DNA from: an uncultured Bacteroides sp.
GTDB taxonomy: Bacteria; Bacteroidota; Bacteroidia; Bacteroidales; Bacteroidaceae
Direction of reading: 5' to 3'
NCBI RefSeq assembly: GCF_910585845.1
Contig: NZ_CAJUHF010000034.1
Span: forward strand, 1-39,883
DNA: 39,883 nucleotides
The notes beneath the pieces are model-generated. The model worked only from the letters and a program-made list of their open reading frames with translations. It ran no database searches and was not told where the DNA came from. Position 1 is the stretch's first letter. Each line of letters begins with the position of its first letter. The position numbers and the translations under genes are program-made. Of this stretch, positions 18,894 through 28,800 are shown piece after piece.

Positions 18894-20378
18894 ATGAAAA
18901 GAAGACATACACTTTTTCTACTCCTGCCGATGGTTCTTTTATTCTCGTGCACTCCCGTGCGGCAAGACACCCAATTCGAATGGGGGGAACTTCCCTGCCA
19001 ACCGGACTTCGCATGGACTAATCATGTAGGTAGCCGCCAATCACCCGGCGACAGAATATTTTCTGCCAACTCTTTCGGTGCAAAGGCAGACAGCACAATA
19101 CTCAGCACCGATGCCATCCAGAGGGCCATAGACAGTTGCGCCATCTCCGGCGGAGGGACGGTAGTCCTGCAACCCGGTCATTACCAGACGGGAGCACTGT
19201 TTATCAAAAGCGGTGTCAACCTGCGGCTTGACAAAGGAGTCACCCTGCTCGCCAGTACCGACATCAATTGTTATCCTGAGTTCCGCTCACGCATCGCAGG
19301 CATCGAAATGACATGGCCGTCCGCCGTAATCAACATTATCGACGAAAAGAATGCAGCCCTCAGTGGCGAAGGTACCATAGACTGCCGCGGCAAGATATTT
19401 TGGGACAAATATTGGACCATGCGAAAGGAATATGAAGCCAAAGGCCTGCGCTGGATTGTAGACTATGACTGCAAACGCGTCCGGGGCATACTCGTGGAGC
19501 GTAGTTCAGATGTAACCCTCAGCGGCTTCACCCTGATGCGTACCGGATTCTGGGGATGCCAAATCCTTTACTCCGACCACTGCACCGTGAACGGCCTGAC
19601 TATCAACAACAACATCGGCGGACACGGTCCCAGCACGGACGGTATCGACATCGATTCTTCCACCAACATCCTGATAGAGAACTGCGAAATAGATTGCAAT
19701 GACGACATCATCTGTCTTAAGGCAGGCAGGGATGCCGACGGCTTGCGCGTCAACCGTTCCACAGAGAATGTATTGATACGCCACTGCGTAGGTCATCGAG
19801 GGGGAGGATTCATTACTTGCGGTAGCGAGACATCCGGCAGCATACGGAACATACTGGCACACGACCTGACGTCTGTCGGTACATCAGTCCTATTGCATCT
19901 GAAAAGTGCCATGACCCGTGGCGGAGTAGTGGAAAACATCTATGTGACCCGCATAAAGGCGGACAGTGTACGCCGAGTGTTCGGTGCCGGGCTGAATTGG
20001 AACCCGAAATACAGTTATAGCCAATTGCCGGAAGACTACCAAGGGAAAGAGATTCCCGAACATTGGAAAGTCATGCTCACTCCGGTGGCTCCTCCCGAAA
20101 AAGGGCATCCCCGTTTCCGAAATATTCATCTCTCTCAAGTGCAAGTGAGCAATGCCCAAGAATTCATTTCCGCTTCCGGAGAGAATGACACGCTATGTTT
20201 GGAAGATTTCTACCTCTACGACATTGAAGCCCTGGTGTGCAAAGCAGGTCGAATCTCCCTGACACGCCATTTCAACGCAACGAAAATTAAACTGGATACG
20301 CAAGACGCCCAACCGATAGAGTTGGAACAGAACGAAGCGAGCAATATCCGGATTGATTACGTCAACCGGGAGTTTTAA
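18894..20378 (+). CDS. GH28 family polygalacturonase/rhamnogalacturonase-like lipoprotein
   Basis: I start at the ATG at 18894, which begins a lipoprotein signal peptide (MKRRHTLFLLL... LFSC, Cys 19); the frame is open upstream to 18765 but that extension has no signal. The 494-residue protein is a right-handed beta-helix (pectin lyase fold) of GH28: SFGAKADS near 60, STDGIDIDSS (Asp 249), NDDIICLKAG (Asp 270 and 271), VGHRGGG (His 301) and LHLKSA (Lys 337) stand in for the usual NTD, DD, GHG and RIK motifs. The aspartates are kept, but the altered GHG and RIK suggest a subgroup acting on something other than plain polygalacturonan, for example a rhamnogalacturonan. Its product would suit a pectin-degrading pathway with the neighbouring GH43 and GH2 enzymes. 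Confidence 0.92.
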   Translation: MKRRHTLFLLLPMVLLFSCTPVRQDTQFEWGELPCQPDFAWTNHVGSRQSPGDRIFSANSFGAKADSTILSTDAIQRAIDSCAISGGGTVVLQPGHYQTGALFIKSGVNLRLDKGVTLLASTDINCYPEFRSRIAGIEMTWPSAVINIIDEKNAALSGEGTIDCRGKIFWDKYWTMRKEYEAKGLRWIVDYDCKRVRGILVERSSDVTLSGFTLMRTGFWGCQILYSDHCTVNGLTINNNIGGHGPSTDGIDIDSSTNILIENCEIDCNDDIICLKAGRDADGLRVNRSTENVLIRHCVGHRGGGFITCGSETSGSIRNILAHDLTSVGTSVLLHLKSAMTRGGVVENIYVTRIKADSVRRVFGAGLNWNPKYSYSQLPEDYQGKEIPEHWKVMLTPVAPPEKGHPRFRNIHLSQVQVSNAQEFISASGENDTLCLEDFYLYDIEALVCKAGRISLTRHFNATKIKLDTQDAQPIELEQNEASNIRIDYVNREF

Positions 20379-20446
20379 TACAGGGAGGGTATCGAAACAG
20401 ATATAACTTCCTGACAACTTCTGCTTATGAACCAAGATACCAGCAA

Positions 20447-20476
20447 AAGAGGCGCTTCTTCACAGGAGCGCCTCTT
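20447..20476. terminator. Bidirectional hairpin between convergent transcripts
   Basis: Perfect 10-bp arms AAGAGGCGCT (20447-20456) and AGCGCCTCTT (20467-20476) lie between the GH28 gene and the end of the minus-strand operon. On the minus strand the stem ends in CTCTTTT; on the plus strand in CTCTTCTTATCGTTTTT. It probably serves both. Confidence 0.8.
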
Positions 20477-20558
20477 CTTATCGTTTTTAAGATAACATTA
20501 AAAACTTATCTATCAGAGAGAATTCTTATTTAAGTTTCACAATCTCAACTTGAGATTC

Positions 20559-21674
20559 TTATTCTTCGGGTTGGATTTTCTTTATCGACAAGTTCTTAAA
20601 CATATCATAATAGCCTAAACCGTTATTATTGGCAAATGAAGGAGATTCCGTCTTAAAGACATACACATCCAAGCCGTCCACATAACTCTTGACCGTTCCG
20701 GTTGATGCCGTAAAGTTAAATCCTTTTTCATCCTTGAATGGGAAAGCCGGCATTACGATTTCATCATCCAAATCCAATACTGCAGTTGCCGAATAAGACA
20801 ACTTTGTATCTGTATGAACATATCCGGCTTTACTTGTCAACACCGTATAGAAATACCAATTTCTTGAAGTTATAGCTCCCAGATATCGTCCTGCAGACAC
20901 ACTCAACTGATAAGTTTCATTATTGAAACTAAAAGGTATGACCAGACCATTAATGGAACTTAATCCCACTGCATAAAATACTTTATTGTCTTCTTCATCC
21001 TGGACCAGTTCGAAAGTCGTTGTTTCTTCTACCAAATCATCATTCTCGCCATAGGTCTCGTAAGTGGCTTCGTAAGTACCCGCAATGTCGTTCAGTCCGA
21101 ACTGCAGGAAGACGATCTCCTTAGTCCCCCTTTCGCTGACAAACTTGACGATTCCCTTACGGGCATTTCCCGTAGTGTTCTCCTTCAACGTCAGGTTGTA
21201 ACCGTCTCTTACCTTCTCGCCTGTCATCCAATCGGGCATGTCTACCGTATAGTTGTAATCACTCTTTACGGGAATGGTAACCGTTGCTTCTTCATCGGAA
21301 AAGCCATACACATCTTCACCCTTCACATACCATACTCCTCCAGCCTGCGACACCGGCACACGTACCTTTTCACCTACTGCATCGGAAATCTCTACAACGG
21401 CATGTCTGCCTACCAACCCTGTATAAGTAGGAACTGCCACTGTAATCACATTCCCACTGACAGAGACCGTACACCAATCCTGATTACTTGCAGCCGTAAC
21501 CGCCGAAGTGCTCTGCACTTCAATGCTTCCCGTAGCAGCCACAGCCGTAAAAGAAACATCAGATTTAATCACTTGCAATGACGTGGATACCGCCTCGTCA
21601 TCATCGGAACAGGATGTAGCAAACAACAAGCATGCTATCAACATCCACAAAATATTTAATTTCTTCATATTCAA
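20559..21674 (-). CDS. BACON-domain surface lipoprotein
   Basis: A 371-residue lipoprotein (signal peptide ending FATSC, Cys 22). Two tandem BACON-like domains follow: about 35-112 (ASNQDWCTVSVSGNVITVAV ... VPVSQAGG) and about 113-195 (MPDWMTGEKVRDGYNLTLKE ... EIVFLQFG). The last 170 residues form a beta-rich domain I do not recognise. BACON domains in Bacteroides are found on surface glycan- or mucin-related lipoproteins, often as spacers, so a binding or spacer role is likely. It is the last gene of the six-gene operon, 12 bp after the small membrane protein. An alternative start lies two codons later. Confidence 0.85.
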   Translation of the reverse strand: MNMKKLNILWMLIACLLFATSCSDDDEAVSTSLQVIKSDVSFTAVAATGSIEVQSTSAVTAASNQDWCTVSVSGNVITVAVPTYTGLVGRHAVVEISDAVGEKVRVPVSQAGGVWYVKGEDVYGFSDEEATVTIPVKSDYNYTVDMPDWMTGEKVRDGYNLTLKENTTGNARKGIVKFVSERGTKEIVFLQFGLNDIAGTYEATYETYGENDDLVEETTTFELVQDEEDNKVFYAVGLSSINGLVIPFSFNNETYQLSVSAGRYLGAITSRNWYFYTVLTSKAGYVHTDTKLSYSATAVLDLDDEIVMPAFPFKDEKGFNFTASTGTVKSYVDGLDVYVFKTESPSFANNNGLGYYDMFKNLSIKKIQPEE

Positions 21675-21686
21675 AACTTTTTAGTT

Positions 21687-22052
21687 TTACTTTTTTACCA
21701 TTTTCCGGGTACAAGCATCTATGATTGAATTAGAGATATAAAGGAAGAGGGTTATCCCCAATGCAACACATAAAGTTTCTCCGAAAGCACGTTTACTATT
21801 AAAGAATAACAATAACAAGACAATAACTGCCGCTATCACCGTATATACTACTATTTGCTTCACAACAGAAGGCTTCGTAGCCTCATCAGACGTTCTCCAA
21901 TCAGCAGGAAAACCATTCACCACAGCTATCAGCACAATCATTAACAATGCCTGCGGAAAGGAGTACCCATCCTCTCCATACATGAAGAAGGGAACTCCTA
22001 CCAGAAGCAGGACAATTGTTATTATTATTGTTAGGATTGTCTTCCTTTTCAT
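21687..22052 (-). CDS. Small multi-pass membrane protein of unknown function
   Basis: A 121-residue protein with about four hydrophobic segments (near 5-25, 33-50, 68-88 and 93-112) and short charged links, ending in CTRKMVKK. It should sit in the inner membrane. I do not recognise the family. It is set 15 bp after the DUF4302 gene and 12 bp before the BACON gene in an operon otherwise made of outer-membrane or lipid-anchored proteins, so it is the only apparent inner-membrane member and could help export or signalling; that is speculation. Confidence 0.75.
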   Translation of the reverse strand: MKRKTILTIIITIVLLLVGVPFFMYGEDGYSFPQALLMIVLIAVVNGFPADWRTSDEATKPSVVKQIVVYTVIAAVIVLLLLFFNSKRAFGETLCVALGITLFLYISNSIIDACTRKMVKK

Positions 22053-22067
22053 AACAATTGATTGTTA

Positions 22068-23357
22068 TTATTTCGCCACGCTAAACCAAACATTGCTATC
22101 CATTACACTGACAAACTTGGCTTTAGTAGGTTGTTCAGCATTGTCAAACTCAACATTATAAGGACCATTCCCTGTAATATACCCGACTATAGGATCAAAA
22201 TATGAGTAGAAAGAATAATTACGCCCTGCACCTATAGGCTGAATAGCCAATTGATCCAAATTTTCACCAGTAACAGACATATTTATACCAAATAAGACAT
22301 CATATCTTCCTGAGAGCCATCCAATGCAATAACGATTCGTATCAAGAAATGGATATAAGCCGTTGTAGCCCAGATACCAATCCAAGATTTCTTCTTTATA
22401 TTTGTTCCAATTTTGATCATATACCGAAAAAAAGATTTTCAGGAAGTTTTCATCCATTTCTCCAGTCTTTGCGTCTACATTGAAAGTGAAATGCCACTGA
22501 GAAGTCGTTTTACAGAATAATTCCAGAGTTGTGGGATAAGGGAAAGAAACATCAGCATCTTTTCCTTTGATGGTTTCACTTGCATCATCATAAACACATT
22601 CTTGGAAAGTTACTCCATTGATCGTCAACGGTTCATAGAATTTAAGTCCTTCCGGAGTATAGATGAAAGCCATGTCTACATTTTCCACAGAACTATCCTC
22701 CTTCGTCTCCGTATAGGAAAGTAACTTATCTGCCAAGCTGACAGCATATATCTTACCTCCCACAACCATTCTCATACGAGGCACAGCATCCATTTTCTCC
22801 TGCATATCCAGAATCTTCTGTATATAGCTGTCTGCACTTTCCGTCAGTTTGGTCATCACCAGCGTATTGCCGTATTTCTTACCTCTCAACACAAGGCGGT
22901 CTGCGCTGGATTCCATGAATATAAATTCATAATCGCTGGCATAACCATCCGTATCAGAGGAACCTTTCGGTTCGGAGAAGAAATGGAAAAGCAGATTGTA
23001 CGTATCGAAAGTAAGAATCACGCTCTGTTCGGAGATAACCCGATACTGAGAAGAGACTACCGTACCTGCCGGCCAACTCTCTCCGCTATTGGAACTCAGA
23101 GAAACCTCCGAAGCCATATCGACCTTACCATTATCGAACTTCGCCGTATAGACATATCCGCCCATCGAACGGTCGCTCGGATAAAACTCCATCACCCATC
23201 CGTTCGGAGCATCCTGAAGGATAGCCTTATAGTTAGCTATCGCTTCGTTCATTCTTTCTGCCGCAGATTTATCAAACAAATCTTCCTCTTCGCTCACACA
23301 TGCATTGAAGCATACCCCAGTGAGCAACAAAAACAGCATATAATATATTTTCTTCAT
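22068..23357 (-). CDS. DUF4302 family lipoprotein
   Basis: A 429-residue lipoprotein (signal peptide ending CFNAC, Cys 20), recognised as DUF4302 by its start: SAAERMNEAIANYKAILQDA followed by GWVMEFYPSD and GGYVYTAKFDNGKV. Its function is unknown. From general knowledge DUF4302 lipoproteins recur beside SusC/SusD and the HExxH lipoprotein, as here, where it starts 12 bp after the metallohydrolase gene. It is probably a surface or periplasmic accessory of the same uptake system. Confidence 0.88.
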   Translation of the reverse strand: MKKIYYMLFLLLTGVCFNACVSEEEDLFDKSAAERMNEAIANYKAILQDAPNGWVMEFYPSDRSMGGYVYTAKFDNGKVDMASEVSLSSNSGESWPAGTVVSSQYRVISEQSVILTFDTYNLLFHFFSEPKGSSDTDGYASDYEFIFMESSADRLVLRGKKYGNTLVMTKLTESADSYIQKILDMQEKMDAVPRMRMVVGGKIYAVSLADKLLSYTETKEDSSVENVDMAFIYTPEGLKFYEPLTINGVTFQECVYDDASETIKGKDADVSFPYPTTLELFCKTTSQWHFTFNVDAKTGEMDENFLKIFFSVYDQNWNKYKEEILDWYLGYNGLYPFLDTNRYCIGWLSGRYDVLFGINMSVTGENLDQLAIQPIGAGRNYSFYSYFDPIVGYITGNGPYNVEFDNAEQPTKAKFVSVMDSNVWFSVAK

Positions 23358-23369
23358 AATTTTCTACAG

Positions 23370-24248
23370 TTAATTTAAAGAGTTCAAATCAATAGCACCG
23401 TCCACGACATCATCCATACGACGCTGAACCACATCGCGCAGTTCGTCCATGTCGATGTTCCATGCAGTCTTCATATAAGCCTTCACGATGTTCAACTTCT
23501 GGGTAATGATGGCAGCACCCGACGTACCTGCCGACTTCATCCGGTTTTCCCAATACTCCGCCGTGTTGGTGATGTAAATGGAAGTGACCTCTGCAATGTC
23601 TTCGCGCGGTTCGCTCATGGCGTATGGAGAGATAAAGCCTTTCTTCAACGCATCGGCATCACGCTGCTGATACCAGTCGCCACTGACGTACAAGCCCTCG
23701 GAAATGCGGTCGTAGTCCGTATCGTAGTTCTTGGTCTGATGAAGAATGTGTGCAAACTCATGGTGCATGGTCTTAAAATAATACTGGTTCAGGAACGCTT
23801 TGCTGATCTGCAGACTGTTCACCAAATAGAGCGTCACCTTCAGACCACCTTCGGCAGTACCCAGCACCATCGTTCCGTTGTCTTCATAAGCCGCCGAACC
23901 GATCAGATGAAGTACTTTGGGTACATACTGGCGGGTAAAGTCAATGCCTGCCACTTCATCGTATGCCTCAAGCCAGGCATACTTCACGATGTGCGCCAAA
24001 GATACCGACTTGTCGAAGTCCGCCGGAGCCAACGTATAGTCATGGTCCGATTCTATGTCTTCCATGTGGTACTTCAATGAGATATTGTAGGGCATCGTGT
24101 AGTTTGCCAATATCCACCTGTCAAAATCATTCTGCTCGCTTGCCGGCTGGTCTTCAAAGATGCTCTTGGGGTTCAGGTCATCCTCACCGCAACTGCTAAG
24201 GCTCAGCAATGAAGCAGCCATTCCTAACATAAATATATATTTCTTCAT
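23370..24248 (-). CDS. Substrate import-associated zinc metallohydrolase lipoprotein
   Basis: A 292-residue lipoprotein (signal peptide ending SLSSC, Cys 20). The zinc-binding HExxH motif is clear at HEFAH (His 163, Glu 164, His 167), followed by another His at 170, with acidic candidates for the third ligand in SEPREDIAE (about 212-220). It fits the Bacteroidales family of metallohydrolase lipoproteins that occur with SusC/SusD pairs. The expected action is cleavage of a peptide or related bond in the substrate, at the cell surface or in the periplasm; the substrate is not known. It lies 29 bp after the SusD gene, so cleavage is probably coupled to capture and uptake. Confidence 0.88.
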   Translation of the reverse strand: MKKYIFMLGMAASLLSLSSCGEDDLNPKSIFEDQPASEQNDFDRWILANYTMPYNISLKYHMEDIESDHDYTLAPADFDKSVSLAHIVKYAWLEAYDEVAGIDFTRQYVPKVLHLIGSAAYEDNGTMVLGTAEGGLKVTLYLVNSLQISKAFLNQYYFKTMHHEFAHILHQTKNYDTDYDRISEGLYVSGDWYQQRDADALKKGFISPYAMSEPREDIAEVTSIYITNTAEYWENRMKSAGTSGAAIITQKLNIVKAYMKTAWNIDMDELRDVVQRRMDDVVDGAIDLNSLN

Positions 24249-24277
24249 AACTTGTTCTTTTTTTTAGTCGTTACAGA

Positions 24278-25873
24278 TTAATTACGCGGATTTGCCTCTA
24301 TACCTGCCGTAATCACACTTTGCGGCAACTGGATGGCACGACGGGGGTCGTCTACTTTCAGTTCGTCGTAGACGGTGATCTGGTTGTTGTATACCACGCG
24401 GCGGTAGATCTCCAGTCCGTATCTCTTCACGTCGAACCAACGTATACCTTCGTGCAAGGTCAGTACACGACGTACGTGCAGGATAGCATGGATCAAGTTT
24501 TCCTGCGTACCCGGCTCTACGGCAAAGTCCGGATGGAGCGCCTTTTTCGGAGTAGGATCTGTCGGAGTGTAATATTTCATACCCGTCCGAGTCTCTTCGG
24601 AGTAATCTCCATACAATTCATTGATGGATTCCACGGTCACCTCGTTGGAAGAACGGGTAAAGGCATGCACCCAAGTATCTATATCGGCAACCGCTTTTGA
24701 GAAGTCACCCTTCATGGCATAAGCCTCGGCACGGTTCAGGATAACCTCGTCGGTAGTAAAGGCAGGGAACATGATGTGCGGATAACCGATTCCATTCACA
24801 GGATCCGTATATTCAAAGTATTCCGCCATCTTGCCCATGATCACCTTCGGCAATCCCTGATAGGAGGGAATGTTGAAGTAAAGCATAGAAGAGCTACCCC
24901 AAGGAGCAGTGGTCTTGCAAGTTTCCTTGTTGGCAATCATGTCGTTATGCGTATATTTCTCTCCCAAGCCATAAGGGCCGTGGATTCTTCCCCAAACCGA
25001 GTAGGTGGAATAATAGAGGAGGTTAGCCTTTTCATTGACATTGATGAAAGCCGTGGCACGCACACTATTGTTCGGGCTCAACGCACCTACCGAAGCCCAG
25101 TCACGCAACATGGAGGCGGGATTTTCCGTCAGAACCGTAGTTGCATATTGGATCGCCTTATCGTAATTCGATTTGTCATCCTGCACATAATAGAGGTAGA
25201 AACGGGTGGCAAAAGCATAACCGGCTTTCTTGTTGAAGTGATACTTGGGTACCGTGTAGATTGCATCGTTCAGCAAAGGCAATCCGGCTTCTATGTCGGC
25301 GGCAATCAGCTTATAGACTTCCGCAACCGTTCCGCGGCCGTATTCCGGCGACACTGTAGTCTCCAAGTGATCCATATAAGGAATACCCAAGTCTGTGGTG
25401 CTTGTCTTGGGGCTATATGCCTTACTGAAAATGTTGACCAGCACGAAGTGGCTATATGCGCGGCACAACAGCGCCTCTCCCCTTTGAGGATTCAGCGAAG
25501 CCGGATTTCCCAACTCCTCAATGGCATTCAGGGCTGCATTGGCAGCGGCAATCGCCTTATAGCAGTCGTTCCAGAGCTTATAGGGGCTGTCATCTTCTTT
25601 AAATGTCGCATCTTGCCAAGTGGCAGTCTCCTCCTGGAGTTTATTGTATGCAGTCCAGGTTCCGCCGTTGTCGTCCGTATTGTCCGACGCCATTTCGGCA
25701 ATCAGTGCATAATGGGTTTCGGGATAGGCAGCAGTCAGCATGTTGGTTATCTTTGCCTCGGTATCCAGCTCCGTACGGTTGTCGGGCATTTCATCCAGAA
25801 AGTCTTCACAAGAAGACAAGAGTGCCACCGTCGTAAGAGCCATCAGCAGATAATATGAATATATTTTTCTCAT
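24278..25873 (-). CDS. SusD/RagB-like nutrient-binding lipoprotein
   Basis: A 531-residue lipoprotein (signal peptide ending LLSSC, Cys 22) followed by the typical SusD N-terminus EDFLDEMPDNRTELDTEAKI and the helical TPR-like body (NDCYKAIAAANAALNAIEEL; GEALLCRAYSHFVLVNIFSK). The C-terminal part has the usual EGIRWFDVKRYGLEI. SusD proteins bind the substrate at the surface and form a lid over the SusC channel. It starts 20 bp after the SusC gene. The residues that would name the ligand cannot be read from the sequence. Confidence 0.94.
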   Translation of the reverse strand: MRKIYSYYLLMALTTVALLSSCEDFLDEMPDNRTELDTEAKITNMLTAAYPETHYALIAEMASDNTDDNGGTWTAYNKLQEETATWQDATFKEDDSPYKLWNDCYKAIAAANAALNAIEELGNPASLNPQRGEALLCRAYSHFVLVNIFSKAYSPKTSTTDLGIPYMDHLETTVSPEYGRGTVAEVYKLIAADIEAGLPLLNDAIYTVPKYHFNKKAGYAFATRFYLYYVQDDKSNYDKAIQYATTVLTENPASMLRDWASVGALSPNNSVRATAFINVNEKANLLYYSTYSVWGRIHGPYGLGEKYTHNDMIANKETCKTTAPWGSSSMLYFNIPSYQGLPKVIMGKMAEYFEYTDPVNGIGYPHIMFPAFTTDEVILNRAEAYAMKGDFSKAVADIDTWVHAFTRSSNEVTVESINELYGDYSEETRTGMKYYTPTDPTPKKALHPDFAVEPGTQENLIHAILHVRRVLTLHEGIRWFDVKRYGLEIYRRVVYNNQITVYDELKVDDPRRAIQLPQSVITAGIEANPRN

Positions 25874-25893
25874 GATTCAAGTATTTTATTATT

Positions 25894-28800
25894 TTAAATT
25901 CCAAGTCTCAAAGTCAATGTAAATTGTTTAGGCACAGGAGCGGCCACACCACCGGAACGGAAGAACTCAGGATCCTGACCATTCAGTTTGTCGTCCGAGT
26001 AGAAAAGGAACAGGTTGGTAGCCTGCAACTTCAATGAAAGGTCGTTGATATGAATCTTCTTCAGCCAGCTCTTCGGGAAGTCGTAGGAGAGGGAGATCTC
26101 TTTCATACGGATGAAATCGCCTTTGGCAATGCGTTCGGTCGAGTAGTTGTAGGCATTGTAGAGTGTCTTCAGATGCCTGTCCGTATCGCTTTGACGCTTT
26201 GTCAGAATGGTCGGCACATTGGTGATGTTCTCTTCGCCTGCCAACGTCCAACGGTTCTTGAACTCCTTAGGCATGGCAGTCAGGTCGGAATATTCGTTGC
26301 TGAATATCGGGTCCAGACGGATCACGTTGCCGAATGAATAGGTGATGAACAGGTTCAGTTTAAAGCCTTTATAGCGGAATATATTGCCGAAACTACCCGT
26401 AATGGTGGGGTCGGTAGGACCTTCATACTTCAGGTTGTCCAAAGTCTGGCTCTGAAAGTCGATGTCGTTACCGTCGCTTGTCAGATTTCCATCCTGGTCG
26501 ATGAAGGTAGGAAGACCGATTTCGTTCAGTCCCTTGAACTGATAAGAGAAAAGTCCACGCACCGGATAACCCTTCAATGCGAATCCCGTACCGGATACGA
26601 CATCAATCACTTCAGCATCCGATTCCAGGTCGGTCACCTTGTTCTTTGCCTGAGAGAAGATGAAGTCGGTGTTCCAGCCAAAGTTCTTCGTATTGATATT
26701 TTTTGTAGAAAGGGTAAATTCAATACCGTGGGACTTCATTGTGGCAACGTTTGCCAGTTTACGGATCTGTCCGCCCACACCGGGTGTCTGTATCACGCCG
26801 ATCAGGTCGAAGTTGCTTCGCTTATACCAGTCGATGGCAAAGTTGATGCGGTTGTCCAGGAATCCCATGTCGGCACCGATGTTCAACTCGTGTTTCTTTT
26901 CGTAAGTCAGTTCGTCATTGGCAAGGTCGATGATGTTCAATCCGCTTTCTTGGATGCTGGCAAACGGGCGATAGGGCTTGTAACTTTTCAGCACCATAGT
27001 CGAGTTGGTCACGGTAGAAGGTCCCGGGTCGCCGGTCAGTGAGTAGGATGCCTTCAGGGAGAAGTGTGCCAACGCCGGCTTCAGCGATTCGAAGAATTCC
27101 TCTTCGTGCATGTTCCAGGCACCAGAGATGTTCCATGTGGGCAACCAGCGTGCGCTGCGGCTCTTGCCCAGACGGTTGGTTCCTTCGTAGCGGTAGGTAC
27201 CGTTCACGGTATATCTTCCTTTATAAGAATAGGTGGCATTGGCAAAGAATGCAGCGGAACGTGAGCGGGTGTTCGACAGTGAGTAGTAGTCCGTACCCTC
27301 TTCGATGCTCTTCTTGAAGAACTGATAGGTATAGAAGGGGATTTCACCCTGGCTGTACTGCATACCCCAACCGTTGAAGTAGTTCTTGTTACGGTCGGTG
27401 GAGTTGGACTCCATACCGGCAAAGAGGTTCACGATGTGGTCTTCTGCGAACACATGGTTCCAGCTACCCGTGGCACGGAAGTCGTATCCCAACATCTTAT
27501 AGGTAGTCTTCTGATAGATACCTCCTTGCGGCAACACGGTGATAGGCAAAGCATAGGGATCGTCGGGGTCGGTGTAGAGGAAGGGGTTCCGGTCGCGCAC
27601 CGTAGCATCGGGCATAGCGCGATAGGCCCTTGCTTGGTTGGAGTCGTCCGTAATCTGGTGTTCCTGCGATGTAGAAGAGTACTTCACAGCGCCCAATGCG
27701 GCAAATTCCAGTCCCTTGAGGGGTTTCCATCTCAATTCACCCTGAAACTTCATATCGGCTACATCCAAGTTCATGTAATTGTTCTCCAACTCGTGAAGGA
27801 TGTTGAAGTCTGCATAGTTACGGGTGTACATGGTCCGTGCATCCAGCGCACGGGATGTATTCAGTGAGTAGGAATAGGGGTTGATATCAAAATCACGTTT
27901 CACCTCACCATATACAGGGTCGATGCTCTGGCTCAAGGTACCCGGAGCCTGCTGCTTACGATAAGAAGCGGAGGATATCAAGTTCAGAGAGAGCTGCTTC
28001 GAGATGTTGTAAGTGGTATTCAGGTTGGCGGTGTAACGGTTCACCTTGCTGTCTTTATACCATCCCGGATCGACCATGGCACTCAGAGATGCATAGAAAT
28101 GCGCCTTGTCCGTACCGGCAGATACGCTTACGGAATGGTTGTGCATCACGGAAGTGCTGAACAGTGCGTCGAACCAGTCGGTGTTTCTGAATTCCGCAGC
28201 TTGCAGGTAATCGTTGATTGCCGCATCGGTGTTCTCCAGTGCAAACCGTCCTGTGGTCGGGTCGTAAGTGTTCAGCAACTGGTACATCTTTCCGTATACA
28301 CCGCTCTGAGAGGCACGATAGGTGTCTGAGAAGTTCAGCCAACCTTTGTCTTTCATTTCTTTATATACGCCCATCTGTTCCTGCGAGTTCATGATATTGA
28401 AGTCACCATAGCTGGGAATCAGGCGCATAGTGAACTCACCGGTATAGGAGATGTGGCTCTTGCCGGCCTGTCCTTTCTTAGTGGTCACTACAATCACACC
28501 TGCCATGGCGCGTGCACCGTAGATGGAAGTGGCGGAACCGTCCTTCAGAATTTCAAAACTCTCAATGTCGTTGGCATTCAGACCTGCGATAGCCGAACTG
28601 ATCAGCGTAACGGCATCACCCGAAGAAAGCTCGTCGGCGCTTACTTCCGTCACGTCTTCCATGATGACACCGTCAACCACCCACAGCGGCTTGGAGCTAC
28701 CATAGATAGAGGTTGCACCACGTACACGTATCTTCGGCGCTGTACCGAATGTACCGGAAACGTTCTGCACAGACACACCGGCTGCACGTCCTTCGAGCGA

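Noticed and set aside
24776..25858. A 360-codon frame antisense to the SusD gene
   Set aside because: It lies wholly opposite a clear SusD gene and has the arginine, histidine and isoleucine bias of a shadow frame.
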